Source: Streptomyces smaragdinus (GTDB taxonomy: Bacteria > Actinomycetota > Actinomycetes > Streptomycetales > Streptomycetaceae). From it: a stretch of DNA of 64,000 bases. The stretch lies in assembly GCF_009604385.1 (NCBI RefSeq), contig NZ_WEGJ01000022.1:1-64000 (forward strand). Reading direction: 5' to 3'. Shown piece by piece: positions 25,074 to 34,313 of the stretch. A program made the translations under genes and the position numbers. Under the pieces are notes generated by a model that saw only the letters and a list, made by a program, of their open reading frames with translations, was not told the DNA's origin and searched no databases. Every line of letters begins with the position of its first letter. Position 1 is the stretch's first letter.

Positions 25074-25874
25074 TCAGCGGGGGACCACCACGACCGGCGA
25101 CCGGGCGTGATGCAGGACGGCGTCGGTCACCGCGGACAGCCCCGGGCCGCGGCGGCCGACGATCAGCCGGCCCGCCCGGGCGGAGGCCGCGACCAGCGCC
25201 CGGGCCGGGGTCAGGGCCCGGACGTCCGGGCGCACCGTGACGTGCGGGTACTTCTCCCGCCACGGCCGCAGCGCCTCGTGCAGCAGATGCGTCTCGTGGT
25301 CCTCCCGCGCGCCCCGGTCCTCCGGTACGCGGAACGGCAGCCGGGCCGCCTCCGACAGCGGCATCCGCCAGGCGTGCAGGGCGCGCAGCGTCGTACCGGA
25401 GCGGTCGGCGGCGTCGAAGGCGTACGCGAGGGTCTCGTCCACGGCGGCGCGCGCGTCGACACCGACCACGATCTCGCCGGCCGTGAACCGCCGCCCGTAG
25501 ATGTCGCCCACGGCCGCGACATCCCGCCCGCTGGGCACCAGGGCGACGGGGAACGGCGCCCGCGCCGCCGCCTCCCAGGCCGTGGACCCGAGCAGCAGCC
25601 CGGGGAAGCCGCCGACGCCCCGGGTGGCCACCACGAGGAGTTCGGCGTCCGCCGTGAGCGACGCGGCGCGCTCCCCCGTGATGCGCAGCCCGCCGTGGCG
25701 GTTGCCCAGCAGCTCCACGGCGTGTTCCAGGAAGTGGTCGCCGGTGACGGCGGGACCGGCGTGCACCACCCGCAGCGGCAGCTCGCGGGCCGCCGCCTCC
25801 CGGGCCGCCCAGTCGGCGGCGGCCAGACTGCGGGCGGAACCGTCGATGCCGGCGACCACTGCTCGGGTCCTCAT
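25074..25874 (-). CDS. Universal stress protein, two UspA domains
   Basis: A 266-residue cytoplasmic protein with two UspA domains (about 5-127 and 133-266). The first begins VVAGIDGSARSLAAADWAAREA and ends GFPGLLLGSTAWEAAARAPFPVALVP. The second ends VGRRGPGLSAVTDAVLHHARSPVVVVP, which keeps the ATP-binding pattern G-x2-G-x9-G(S/T/A) only in part. Tandem USPs of this kind are dormancy- and hypoxia-linked in actinobacteria. It follows a second USP gene on the same strand after 37 bp and is probably cotranscribed with it. Confidence 0.92.
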   Translation of the reverse strand: MRTRAVVAGIDGSARSLAAADWAAREAAARELPLRVVHAGPAVTGDHFLEHAVELLGNRHGGLRITGERAASLTADAELLVVATRGVGGFPGLLLGSTAWEAAARAPFPVALVPSGRDVAAVGDIYGRRFTAGEIVVGVDARAAVDETLAYAFDAADRSGTTLRALHAWRMPLSEAARLPFRVPEDRGAREDHETHLLHEALRPWREKYPHVTVRPDVRALTPARALVAASARAGRLIVGRRGPGLSAVTDAVLHHARSPVVVVPR

Positions 25875-25911
25875 GGGATGCCTCCTCGACCGGGCTCGGG
25901 GTGCGTACGGG

Positions 25912-26817
25912 CTACTCGACGGGGAGCAGGAGCACCGGGGCGTGCGAGTGGTGCAGCAACGCGTGGGTCACCGGCCCCAGTTGCATACCGAACCGGTGCC
26001 GCCCGCGGTGCGCGGCCAGGACGACCAGGTCCGCGGCCTTGCTCGCGTTCACCAGCACGCTCGCGGCGGCGCCCAGCTCGTGGTCGGTGTCGACCCGCAC
26101 CAGCGGATACGTGTCCCGCAGCGGGGCGGCGGCGTACCGGGGCACGGCGTCGGCCAGCTTGCGCGCGTCCTCGACCCGTTCGTGGGTCCGCTCGGCGTCC
26201 ACCGCGGGCAGCCCGCCCAGCGGCGCCGGATACGTCCAGGCGTGCAGCACCCGCAGCCGCGCGTCGCGCCGCTGGGCCTCCTCGAAGGCGTAGCGCACCG
26301 CGGGGGCGTCCGCGTCGCCCTGCACCCCGGCGACGACGGTGTCGCGGGCCTCGCTGTCGGTCTCCGCGTCACCCCGTACGACCAGCAGCGGGCCGTGCGT
26401 GTGGGCGGCCACCCGGAGGCTGACGGAGCCGAGCAGCAGCCCGGTGAACCCACCGTGGCCACGGGTGCCGACGACCGTCAGGCCCGCCGTCCGGGAGGCC
26501 TCGATCAGGGCCTCGGCGGCGGGGTCGGACGACAGGGTCGCCACCACCTCGAGGTCGGGCGCCGCCTTGCGGGCCCGGTCGGCGGCGGTGTCCAGGCTCT
26601 CGCGCGAGAGGCGGTACAGGTCGCCCTGTTCGGTGATCGGCGCGCCGAGGGCGGGCGGCGGGAACGGTGTCCACGGGGCGCCGAGGATGATCTCGAGGCC
26701 GGCCTCGCGGCGTTCGGCCTCGTGGATCGCCCGGGTCAGAGCGCGCTCGGCGGGCGCGGAGCCGTCGTAACCGACGACGACCCGGCCCTGCGTCCGGGGG
26801 GTCTGCTGCTCAGTCAT
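25912..26817 (-). CDS. Universal stress protein, two UspA domains
   Basis: A 301-residue tandem UspA protein. Domain 1 (about 10-150) has VVVGYDGSAPAERALTRAI and the full ATP-binding loop VVGTRGHGGFTGLLLGSVSL, so it probably binds ATP. Domain 2 (about 158-300) has VVAGVQGDADAPAVRYAFEEA and a weaker loop, VLAAHRGRHRFGMQLGPVTH. It likely senses or responds to low oxygen or energy; partners are unknown. It lies between the DoxX-like gene upstream and the other USP gene downstream, all on the minus strand. Confidence 0.92.
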   Translation of the reverse strand: MTEQQTPRTQGRVVVGYDGSAPAERALTRAIHEAERREAGLEIILGAPWTPFPPPALGAPITEQGDLYRLSRESLDTAADRARKAAPDLEVVATLSSDPAAEALIEASRTAGLTVVGTRGHGGFTGLLLGSVSLRVAAHTHGPLLVVRGDAETDSEARDTVVAGVQGDADAPAVRYAFEEAQRRDARLRVLHAWTYPAPLGGLPAVDAERTHERVEDARKLADAVPRYAAAPLRDTYPLVRVDTDHELGAAASVLVNASKAADLVVLAAHRGRHRFGMQLGPVTHALLHHSHAPVLLLPVE

Positions 26818-26857
26818 CGTGTCCTCCGTGTGCGGTCGGTACGGCTGGAAGGCTGGA

Positions 26858-26892
26858 GCCCGGGGGCGTGTCGGGGGATGGCGCCCCCGGGC
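26858..26892 (-). terminator. Terminator after DoxX-like gene
   Basis: A perfect 11-bp stem (GCCCGGGGGCG at 26858-26868 and its complement at 26882-26892) with a 13-base loop lies between the DoxX-like gene and the USP gene downstream. Confidence 0.75.
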
Positions 26893-26904
26893 GGTTCGGA
26901 GGGG

Positions 26905-27588
26905 TCAGCGGAGCCAGGTGTGGTCGCGGACGACGGGGAGCTTGGCCCAGGTCTTGCCGAGGCCCCAGGTGTTGCCTGCGGCGAGGGCGGCGAGGGCGAT
27001 GGCAGTGACCGCGTACATCACGTGGTAGTCGACCAGCGGGTTCGACGACATGGTGGGGTCGCCCATCGAGTTGTGCTGGGCGAGGGGCCATTCGGCGATC
27101 CACATCAGGGCCATCATGACGGTGGCGGCGACGGCGGCGGGCTTGAGGGCGAAGCCGAGGATGAGGGCGACGCCGATGCCGAGCATGCCGAGCATGAAGA
27201 GCCAGTCGGCCCAGCCGGCGCCGGCCCAGTCGCGGAGGGTTCCCTGCATCGGGCCGACGGCGACGCCGCTGAGGAAGCCCTTGGTGGGGGATCCGCCCTC
27301 GGTCCAGGCCCGCTCGGACGCGGTGGCGTAGTTCAGGCCGAAGGTCTTGTCGAGGAAGGCCCAGAGGAAGATGAACCCGGTCAGGACCCGGACGCCGGCG
27401 AGGACGCGGGCGGTGACGGCGCTGACGGCGACGGTGGTGGTGGTGGCGGGGGCGGCGGTGGTGGTGGTCATGGCGGCCTCGGTGGTGTCGGGCGACGCGG
27501 GGGCCTCGGCGGCGCCGGCGGCGCGGTGGATGCGCAGGGACGGGAGGTGGAATCCCTGGTGGCGCTCGGGGTGGTGCTGGACGGCCAT
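26905..27588 (-). CDS. DoxX/TQO-like membrane protein
   Basis: A 227-residue membrane protein resembling DoxX and the large subunit of thiosulfate:quinone oxidoreductase. After a variable, Thr-rich N terminus (about 1-55) there are four TM helices: RVLTGFIFLWAFLDKTFGL (helix 1), WLFMLGMLGIGVALILGFAL (helix 2), VAATVMMALMWIAEWPL (helix 3) and VDYHVMYAVTAIALAALAAG (helix 4). The function is probably electron transfer or redox homeostasis at the membrane. ATG 27588 is used because AAGGGA lies about 8 bases upstream; a later Met (MTTTTAAPA) is a possible alternative. It is divergent from a SulP gene, with 322 bp between. Confidence 0.82.
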   Translation of the reverse strand: MAVQHHPERHQGFHLPSLRIHRAAGAAEAPASPDTTEAAMTTTTAAPATTTTVAVSAVTARVLAGVRVLTGFIFLWAFLDKTFGLNYATASERAWTEGGSPTKGFLSGVAVGPMQGTLRDWAGAGWADWLFMLGMLGIGVALILGFALKPAAVAATVMMALMWIAEWPLAQHNSMGDPTMSSNPLVDYHVMYAVTAIALAALAAGNTWGLGKTWAKLPVVRDHTWLR

Positions 27589-27910
27589 CGCGTTCATCCC
27601 TTCTCGGGCCCGGGGGCTTCTGCCGGCCCCCTCGGGCTTCTGGGTGACTCACTGCCTTGCGGTATCAATCTCCCGCTCGGGCAAGGGGTTTCGCAGTGGA
27701 CGGCGGTCCCGTCCTCCGGGGCCGACGGACCCCGCTTCGAAGGCCCGTTCGGCGGCCCGGAGCCCGGCTCGCGCGCCCGATCCCGGGCCCCCGGCGGCCC
27801 GACGTGCACGGCGTCGCAGGACCGGTGGGGCCGCTCGGCCCCACCCCGCCGGGCCGGCCGTCCCGCGGCCGGGTGACGATGGACGTTCCGGACGCGAGGA
27901 GTTGCCGCCC
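27589..27910. other. Divergent intergenic region with DevR-like box
   Basis: This gap holds the promoters of the DoxX-like and SulP genes. GGGGCC-N4-GACCCC at 27718-27733 resembles the core of DevR/DosR boxes (GGG.C....G.CCC), as expected if the genes belong to a dormancy regulon. No gene is seen. Confidence 0.4.
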
Positions 27911-29596
27911 ATGAAGAGGAACCGCCTGCTGCCCGGCCTCACGGCGCTGACCGGCTACCGGCGGGCGTGGCTGCGCGGGGACGTGCTGGCGGGCGTGACC
28001 GTCGCCGCGTATCTGGTGCCGCAGGTGATGGCGTACGCGTCGCTCGCGGGTCTGCCGCCGGTGGCCGGGCTGTGGGCGATCCTGCTCCCGCTGGTGCTCT
28101 ACGCGTTCCTCGGCACCTCCCGACGGCTGTCCGTGGGACCGGAGTCGACGACCGCGCTGATGACGGCCACCGCCGTCGGCCCCCTCGCGGGCGGTGACCC
28201 GGACCGGTACGCCGCGCTGTCCGCCGCCCTGGCCGTGATGGTCGGTGTGGCGTGTGTCGTCGCCTGGCTGGTGCGGCTGGGGTTCGTGGCCGATCTGCTG
28301 TCGCGGCCGGTGCTCGTCGGCTATATGACGGGCCTGGCCCTGATCATGGCCGTGGACCAGCTGCCCAAGCTGGCCGGCGTGTCCGGCGGCGGCGGGGGCT
28401 TCTTCCCGCAGCTGTGGACGTTCCTGAGGCAGCTGCCGGACAGCCGACCCGCCACCGTGGTGTTCGCGGCGGCCGTGCTCGCCCTGCTGTTCGGTCTGCA
28501 GTACGCGGCGCCCCGCGTCCCGGGCCCGCTGCTCGCCGTGATCCTCGGCACCGCGGTGGTCGCCGTGTTCGGGCTGGAGGACCGGGGCATCGCCGTGATC
28601 GGTGGCGTACCGGCCGGACTGCCCGCGCCGGCGCTCCCGGCGGTCGGCGATCTGCGGGAGCTGATCCTGCCGGCGCTCGGGGTGCTGCTCGTGGGCTACA
28701 CCGACGTCATCCTCACCGCGCGGTCCTTCGCCGGGGAGGGCGACGTCCGGCCCGACCCGCAGCAGGAGCTCCTCGCCCTGGGCGCGGCCAACCTCGGCGC
28801 CGGCGTGCTGCGCGGCTTCCCGGTGAGCAGCAGCGCGAGCCGGGCGGCGCTGGGCATCTCGGCCGGGGCCCGCACCCAGGTGTACTCGCTGGCGGCGTGT
28901 GCCGCGGTGGCCGGGGTGCTGCTGTTTCTCGGCCCGGTGCTGGCGCACACGCCGAAGGTGGTGCTCGGCGGGATCGTCGTCTACGCCGCCGTCCGGCTGG
29001 TGGACCTGGCCGGGTTTCGCCGGCTCGCGGCCTTCCGCCGCCGGGAGTTGCTGCTGGCGCTGGCCTGTCTCGGCGGGGTGCTGGTGCTGGACATTCTGTA
29101 CGGGGTGCTGTTCGCGGTCGGCCTGTCGGTCGCGGAGATGCTGTCGCGGGTGGCCCGCCCGCACGACGCCGTGCAGGGGCTCGTCCCGGGGCTGGCGGGC
29201 ATGCACGACGTGGACGACTACCCGCAGGCGCGGACCATTCCCGGGCTGGTGGTGTACCGCTACGACTCCCCGCTGTTCTTCGCGAACGCCGAGGACTTCC
29301 GCCGCCGCGCCCTGGCGGCGGTGAGCGAACAGGCCGTGCCGGTGCGGTGGTTCGTGCTGAACATGGAGGCGAACGTCGAGGTCGACATCACCGCCCTGGA
29401 CGCCGTCGAGGCGGTACGGAGCGAACTCGCCGGCCGGGGCGTGGTGTTCGCCCTGGCGCGCGTCAAACAGGACCTGCGGACGGCGCTGGACGCGTATGGG
29501 CTGACGGAGGCGGTCGGCACGGACCGCGTCTTCCCCACCCTCCCCGAGGCCCTCGCGGCCTACCGGGCGCCCGGGACGAACACCACCGGGCAGTGA
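27911..29596 (+). CDS. SulP-family anion transporter with STAS domain
   Basis: A 561-residue inner-membrane transporter of the SulP/SLC26 family, which carries sulfate, bicarbonate or other anions. Residues 1 to about 420 form the 14-helix transport domain, with LAGVTVAAYLVPQVMAYASLAGLPPVAGL, FLGTSRRLSVGPESTT and GFPVSSSASRAALG as family motifs (quoted here in part). Residues about 435-555 form a cytoplasmic STAS domain (VVYRYDSPLFFANAEDF and the Asp-containing VDITALDAVEAV). ATG 27911 follows GAGGAG. The 3-prime end overlaps a convergent USP gene by 37 bp. The setting among stress genes suggests expression in dormancy. Confidence 0.93.
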   Translation: MKRNRLLPGLTALTGYRRAWLRGDVLAGVTVAAYLVPQVMAYASLAGLPPVAGLWAILLPLVLYAFLGTSRRLSVGPESTTALMTATAVGPLAGGDPDRYAALSAALAVMVGVACVVAWLVRLGFVADLLSRPVLVGYMTGLALIMAVDQLPKLAGVSGGGGGFFPQLWTFLRQLPDSRPATVVFAAAVLALLFGLQYAAPRVPGPLLAVILGTAVVAVFGLEDRGIAVIGGVPAGLPAPALPAVGDLRELILPALGVLLVGYTDVILTARSFAGEGDVRPDPQQELLALGAANLGAGVLRGFPVSSSASRAALGISAGARTQVYSLAACAAVAGVLLFLGPVLAHTPKVVLGGIVVYAAVRLVDLAGFRRLAAFRRRELLLALACLGGVLVLDILYGVLFAVGLSVAEMLSRVARPHDAVQGLVPGLAGMHDVDDYPQARTIPGLVVYRYDSPLFFANAEDFRRRALAAVSEQAVPVRWFVLNMEANVEVDITALDAVEAVRSELAGRGVVFALARVKQDLRTALDAYGLTEAVGTDRVFPTLPEALAAYRAPGTNTTGQ

Positions 29597-30318
29597 GCGC
29601 GCCGCAGCAGCGCCCGCCGCAACCGCCCCCCGCCGGCCCGCGCCGCGAGCACCGCGACCCAGGCGTGCCGGGTGGCCTCGGCCAGTTCGGCGGCGGACGG
29701 CGCGCACGTCACGGCCACCGGCCGCGTCCGCGCCGCGACCCCGCCCCCGGCGCCCGGCGCGGCGTCCGCCCCGTCCGCCGGAGCGCCCGGCGGCGTCCCC
29801 CGGTACGCCCACGTGTGCGCGACCCGCAGCGGCGACCCGCCGCACCGTGCCGCCTCCGCGAAGGCGAAGGCGGCCGCGTCGGCGTCCTCGTCGCCGGCCG
29901 GCACGAACAGCACCTCGTCGCACCCGCGCCCGAGGGGCCGGGGCCCGGCCGGTACGACCATCAGCGGGCCGGTGGCGTGCCGGGCCAGCCGGTGCACGGC
30001 CGCCCGGGCGGGCGGGGCCGCGTGCCGGGACAGGCCCACGACGGTCAGCGCCGCGCCGTCCTGCCGCGCCGGCAGCACCCGTACGAGATCACCCACGACG
30101 TGCTCGGCGCGCAGGGTGAGCCCCACGTGCCGGCGGCGGATCCGGGCGAGCGCGAGGTCCAGCACCGGAGCGGCCTCGTCCAGGTCGTACTCCGAGCGCA
30201 CGACCACCAGGCAGACCAGCTCGACCCGGCGCCGCACGGCCTCCGCCGCGGCCCGGTCCAGGGCCTGTACGGAGGCGGGGGAGCCGTCCACTGCGACGAC
30301 CACGTGAACGGTGCTCAT
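29560..30318 (-). CDS. Universal stress protein, divergent two-domain
   Basis: A 252-residue protein with a clear N-terminal UspA domain (VVVAVDGSPASVQALDRAAA to TGPLMVVPAG, about 4-125) and a shorter, more diverged second one (VLFVPAGDEDADAAAFAFAEA to AHCPVVFVPGA). The ATP-binding glycine loop is poorly kept in both, so it may be of the non-ATP-binding kind. It has AAGGAGA before its start. It lies tail to tail with SulP and head to head with the large GNAT/acyl-CoA synthetase gene. Confidence 0.87.
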   Translation of the reverse strand: MSTVHVVVAVDGSPASVQALDRAAAEAVRRRVELVCLVVVRSEYDLDEAAPVLDLALARIRRRHVGLTLRAEHVVGDLVRVLPARQDGAALTVVGLSRHAAPPARAAVHRLARHATGPLMVVPAGPRPLGRGCDEVLFVPAGDEDADAAAFAFAEAARCGGSPLRVAHTWAYRGTPPGAPADGADAAPGAGGGVAARTRPVAVTCAPSAAELAEATRHAWVAVLAARAGGGRLRRALLRRAHCPVVFVPGAR

Positions 30319-30732
30319 GACATCTCTCCTTGCCGACGGGCGACGTTGCTCGGGGCTGCCCTCTCATGCTCGCCGCGGGTGCACGGCCGCGAGCAGGGGC
30401 GTGCGGGTCGTCCGCGAACCGCCGGACGACCCTGCGTCCGGGCCCGTCGGACCCGGCCGGCGGACCTCCAACGTCCGTGGTGGGGGCGGGTGTTGAACCG
30501 GACAGCCGGCGTCCGGGGCACCCCGCCACCACTGTGACCGGGGACTTCGCCGGTAAGCGCAATACGGCCCGCCCCGGCCCGCGACGGAGGGGCCGGCCGG
30601 CCCCCTTGCCGATCGACCCTCCGGACGAGCGCCGGTCGGCCCCTGTGAACGGCTCCGGCCAGCCCTGGGAGGCGCGCCCCCGGCCGCCGATGCTGAAGGC
30701 GGATCGACCGACGCCATCGACAGGGGACCACC
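30319..30732. other. Divergent intergenic region
   Basis: A 414-bp gap with no credible gene. It contains GGGCC-like dyads (GGGCCCGTCGGACCC at 30440-30454) and GGGACTT within ACCGG-N8-CCGGT (30537-30554), both reminiscent of half-sites for DevR-type regulators. Promoters for the USP and the acyl-CoA synthetase genes must lie here. Confidence 0.35.
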
Positions 30733-33429
30733 ATGACGGAGACCACGCACCGCCCCGACCCCGTCCACGTGCTCCTCGCCGACGGCAGGACCGCCGGGAT
30801 CCGGCCCGCCCGCCCCGGCGACCACGACGACGTGCTGCGCTTCTACGACGGCATGTCCGGCGCCAACCTGCGGCTGCGGTTCTTCGCCGCCGGCCGCCGC
30901 TCCGGCCGGCAGGCCGCCGACCGGGTGGCCCGCACCGGACGCGAGGGCTACCGGGCGCTGCTCGCGTACCACGAGGACACCCTCATCGGCATCGCCGAGT
31001 ACGAGCGCCTCGCCACCCCCGCCGTCGCGGAGATCTCCCTGGCCGTCGCGGACGACTTCCACCACCACGGCGTCGGCACCCTGCTGCTGGAGCACCTGGT
31101 GCACGCGGCCCGCCGCGACGGCGTCACCACCTTCACCGCCGAGGCACTCGCCGAGAACGCGGAGGTGCTGAAGGTCTTCGCCGACCTCGGACTGCACACC
31201 ACCCGCCGGCTCGAGGGCACCGAGGTGCGCTGCACCATCGCCCTGGAGTCCGACGAGACGTATCTGAGCGCCGTCGACGAACGCGCCCGCACCGCCGACA
31301 CCGCCAGCATGGTCCCCCTGCTGCGGCCCCGCTCCGTGGTCGTCGTCGGCGCCGGCCGCAACCCCGGGTCCGTCGGCCGGGCGGTGCTGAAGAACCTGCG
31401 CCGGGCGGGCTTCACCGGCCGGCTGATGGCCGTACACCCGCAGGTGCGGGCCATCGAACACGTCCCGTGCCACCCCTCGGTGGCCGCGCTGCCCGAGGTG
31501 CCGGAGCTCGCCGTCCTCGCGCTGCCCGCCGCCGCCGTCGCGGACGCGGCCGAGGAGTGCGGCGCCGCGGGGGTGCGCGCGATGGTCGTGCTGTCCGCCG
31601 GCCTCGACGCCGGCCAGGGCGCGGCGCTGCTCGCGGCCTGCCGCCGGCACGGCATCCGGCTCGTCGGCCCCAACTGCCTGGGCATCGCCACCACGGAGGA
31701 GACCGTACGGCTGGACGCCACGTTCGCCGCGCACCGGCCGCTGCCCGGCTCCGCGGGGGTCGCCGTCCAGTCCGGCGGCGTCGGCATCGCGCTGCTCGGC
31801 GGGCTGAGCCGGCTGGGCATCGGGGTGTCCACGTTCGTGTCACTGGGCGACAAGTACGACGTCAGCGGCAACGACCTGCTCCAGTGGTGGGAGAGCGACG
31901 GCACCACGGACCTGGCGCTGCTGCACCTCGAGTCCTTCGGCAACCCCCGCGCCTTCTCCCGCACCGCCCGCCGCGTGGCCCGCAAGATGCCCGTGCTCAC
32001 GGTGGACGCGGGCCGTTCCGAGGCAGGCCGCCGCGCCGCCGCCTCGCACACGGCCGCCGCCGCGACGCCGACCGTCACCCGCCAGGCGCTCTTCGCCCAG
32101 GCCGGGATCACCGCCACCCGCAGCGTGCGCGAACTCCTCGACACCGCCGCCCTGATGCACACGCAGCCGCTCCCCGCCGGGACCCGCGTCGCGGTGGTGT
32201 CCAACGCCGGGGGCGCCGCGGTGATCACCGCCGACGCCTGCGTGGACGCCGGGCTCACCGTCCCGGAGCTCCCCGCCGACCTCGTCGCGGACCTCCGCGC
32301 CGTCCTGCCCGCGGGGGCGAGCGCCGCCAACCCGGTGGACGCCACCGCCGCGGCCGGCGACGGCGCGCTGCGGGCCTGCGTGGACCGCCTCACCCGGCAC
32401 GGCGCCGTGGACGCGGTGCTCGTCACGCTGGTGCCCACCGCCCTCGCGGAGGCCACCGGCGACGACCCGGCGCGCGCCCTGACCCGCCGCGGCCTCGAAC
32501 CGCGCCCGGTGGCCGCCGTACTCCTCGACCAGCCCGACTCCGTACGCCTGCTGCACTCCGCCGGCGGCGACGTCCCCGCCTACGCCGACCCCCGCTCCGC
32601 CGCCCGCGCCCTGGCGCACGCCGCGGACCGCTCCCGCTGGCTGGCCCAGCCCGCCGGCACCGTCCCCGAGCCGGGCGGCACCGACCCCGGCGCCGCCCGC
32701 GCCGTCGTCGACGCCTACCTCGGGGAGCACCCCGACGGCGGCTGGCTCGACCCCGGCCGGTGCGCGGCGCTGCTCGACGCGTACGGCATCCCGCAGCAGC
32801 CCTGGGAATGGGCGACCACGGAGGACGAGGCGGTCGCGGCGGCCGAACGGCTGGCCCCGGCCGGCGCCGGCCGCGTCGCGCTCAAGGCGCACTGGCCCGG
32901 GCTGCTGCACAAGAGCGAGCAGGGCGCCGTCCTGCTGGACCTGACCGGCCACGGCGAGGTCCGCGCCGCCTACCGCGATCTGGCCGCCCGCTTCGGCGAC
33001 GTGCTCACCGGCGTCGTCGTCCAGCCGATGGCCCCCCGCGGCCTCGAACTGGTCGCCGGCGCCGTCCAGGACGACGTGTTCGGCCCCCTGGTCCTCTTCG
33101 GCCTCGGCGGTACGAGCACCGAACTCCTCGCCGACCACGCCGCCCGGCTCGCCCCGCTGACCGACCGCGACGTCCAGGAGCTGATCACCACCCCGCGCTG
33201 CGCCCCGCTGCTCTTCGGCTACCGCGGCGCCGGCCCCGTCGACCTCGAGGGCCTCGAACAGCTCCTGCACCGCCTCTCGGCGCTCGCGGGCGATCTGCCC
33301 CAGCTCGCCGAGGTGGACCTCAACCCCGTCCTGGCCGAGGCCGACGCCGACGCCGTCACCGCGCTCGACGCGCGGATCCGGGTGCGGCCCCGCCGGGATC
33401 CCGACCCCTATCTGCGACGTCTGCGCTGA
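30733..33429 (+). CDS. GNAT–ADP-forming acyl-CoA synthetase fusion
   Basis: An 898-residue bifunctional protein. Residues about 20-170 are a GNAT acetyltransferase domain (AVADDFHHHGVGTLLLEHLV). Then follow a CoA-binding domain (VVVVGAGRNPGSVGRAVLKN, about 195-300), succinyl-CoA-ligase-like domains (PNCLGI, SGGVGIALL, and SHTAAAATPTVT, whose His matches the phospho-His site), and a C-terminal ATP-grasp domain (about 660-880, ending AEVDLNPVL). In the Pat family such proteins acetylate lysines of metabolic enzymes, and the synthetase half is often a sensor rather than an enzyme. The expected SHTGA motif reads SHTAA here. It is followed 20 bp later by a CBS-BON gene. Confidence 0.9.
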   Translation: MTETTHRPDPVHVLLADGRTAGIRPARPGDHDDVLRFYDGMSGANLRLRFFAAGRRSGRQAADRVARTGREGYRALLAYHEDTLIGIAEYERLATPAVAEISLAVADDFHHHGVGTLLLEHLVHAARRDGVTTFTAEALAENAEVLKVFADLGLHTTRRLEGTEVRCTIALESDETYLSAVDERARTADTASMVPLLRPRSVVVVGAGRNPGSVGRAVLKNLRRAGFTGRLMAVHPQVRAIEHVPCHPSVAALPEVPELAVLALPAAAVADAAEECGAAGVRAMVVLSAGLDAGQGAALLAACRRHGIRLVGPNCLGIATTEETVRLDATFAAHRPLPGSAGVAVQSGGVGIALLGGLSRLGIGVSTFVSLGDKYDVSGNDLLQWWESDGTTDLALLHLESFGNPRAFSRTARRVARKMPVLTVDAGRSEAGRRAAASHTAAAATPTVTRQALFAQAGITATRSVRELLDTAALMHTQPLPAGTRVAVVSNAGGAAVITADACVDAGLTVPELPADLVADLRAVLPAGASAANPVDATAAAGDGALRACVDRLTRHGAVDAVLVTLVPTALAEATGDDPARALTRRGLEPRPVAAVLLDQPDSVRLLHSAGGDVPAYADPRSAARALAHAADRSRWLAQPAGTVPEPGGTDPGAARAVVDAYLGEHPDGGWLDPGRCAALLDAYGIPQQPWEWATTEDEAVAAAERLAPAGAGRVALKAHWPGLLHKSEQGAVLLDLTGHGEVRAAYRDLAARFGDVLTGVVVQPMAPRGLELVAGAVQDDVFGPLVLFGLGGTSTELLADHAARLAPLTDRDVQELITTPRCAPLLFGYRGAGPVDLEGLEQLLHRLSALAGDLPQLAEVDLNPVLAEADADAVTALDARIRVRPRRDPDPYLRRLR

Positions 33430-33449
33430 CCCGGAAGGAGCGTACGGCC

Positions 33450-34190
33450 ATGAAGCACCAGAAGACCGGCGACGTGATGACGACCGGTGTCGTCCATGTC
33501 ACCCGCCACACCCCGTTCAAGGAGATCGCCGACCTGCTCGTGCGGCACCGCATCAGCGGGCTGCCGGTGGTCGACGACGACGACAAGGTCATCGGGGTCA
33601 TCTCCGAGACCGACCTGATGATGCACCAGGCGGGCCAGGGCGAACAGGAGGCCGCCCGCGCCGAGGGCCGCCGCCCCCGGCTCCCCCTCCCACGCCGCCG
33701 CGCCCGCGCCCGGCAGGTGAAGGCGGGCGCCCGTACGGCCGGAGACCTGATGTCCGCCCCGGCGGTCACCGTCCCCGCGGACGACTCCATCGCCTCCGCC
33801 GCCCGCACCATGGCCGCCCACGGCATCGAACGGCTCCCGGTGGTGGACGTCGAGGACCGCCTCGTCGGCATCGTCACCCGCCGCGACCTGCTGCAGATCT
33901 TCCTCCGCCCGGACAGCGAGATCCGGCGCGAGGTCGTCGAGGAGGTCCTCGTACGCACCCTGTGGCTGCACCCGCAGGCCCTCTACGTCGCCGTCCAGGA
34001 CGGAGTTGTGACCCTGCGCGGCGAGGTCGAACGGGCCTCCGAGATCTCCATCGCCGTGCAGCTGACGGGCCGGATCGACGGCGTGATCGGCGTGGTCGAC
34101 CGGCTGACCTCCCGTACCGACGACACCCATCTGCGCCCCGTGGGCGTCAACGGCCGCGGCGTCACGGACGCCTGGCTGCGCCGGCTGTGA
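33450..34190 (+). CDS. CBS-pair and BON domain protein
   Basis: A 246-residue soluble protein. It has two CBS domains (about 8-60, TGDVMTTGVVHVTRHTPFKE; and about 98-155, AGDLMSAPAVTVPADDSIAS), split by a basic linker (RRPRLPLPRRRARARQVKAG), followed by a BON domain (about 160-225, VQDGVVTLRGEVERASEISI). CBS pairs bind adenine nucleotides, and BON domains bind lipids or proteins, so this is probably an energy-sensing stress protein. AAGGAG precedes ATG 33450. It forms an operon with the acyl-CoA synthetase fusion. A degraded relative lies 500 bp downstream. Confidence 0.93.
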   Translation: MKHQKTGDVMTTGVVHVTRHTPFKEIADLLVRHRISGLPVVDDDDKVIGVISETDLMMHQAGQGEQEAARAEGRRPRLPLPRRRARARQVKAGARTAGDLMSAPAVTVPADDSIASAARTMAAHGIERLPVVDVEDRLVGIVTRRDLLQIFLRPDSEIRREVVEEVLVRTLWLHPQALYVAVQDGVVTLRGEVERASEISIAVQLTGRIDGVIGVVDRLTSRTDDTHLRPVGVNGRGVTDAWLRRL

Positions 34191-34313
34191 CCGGGGGACC
34201 GGCTGCGCCGGCCGGTGCACCCCGCGGCCGACTTGCCGCGGCCGTCGTTGGCGCGACGGGTCACCTGCGGTGAGGTGGACGGACACCACTCGCCCCGCAC
34301 GGAAAGGCGTGTC

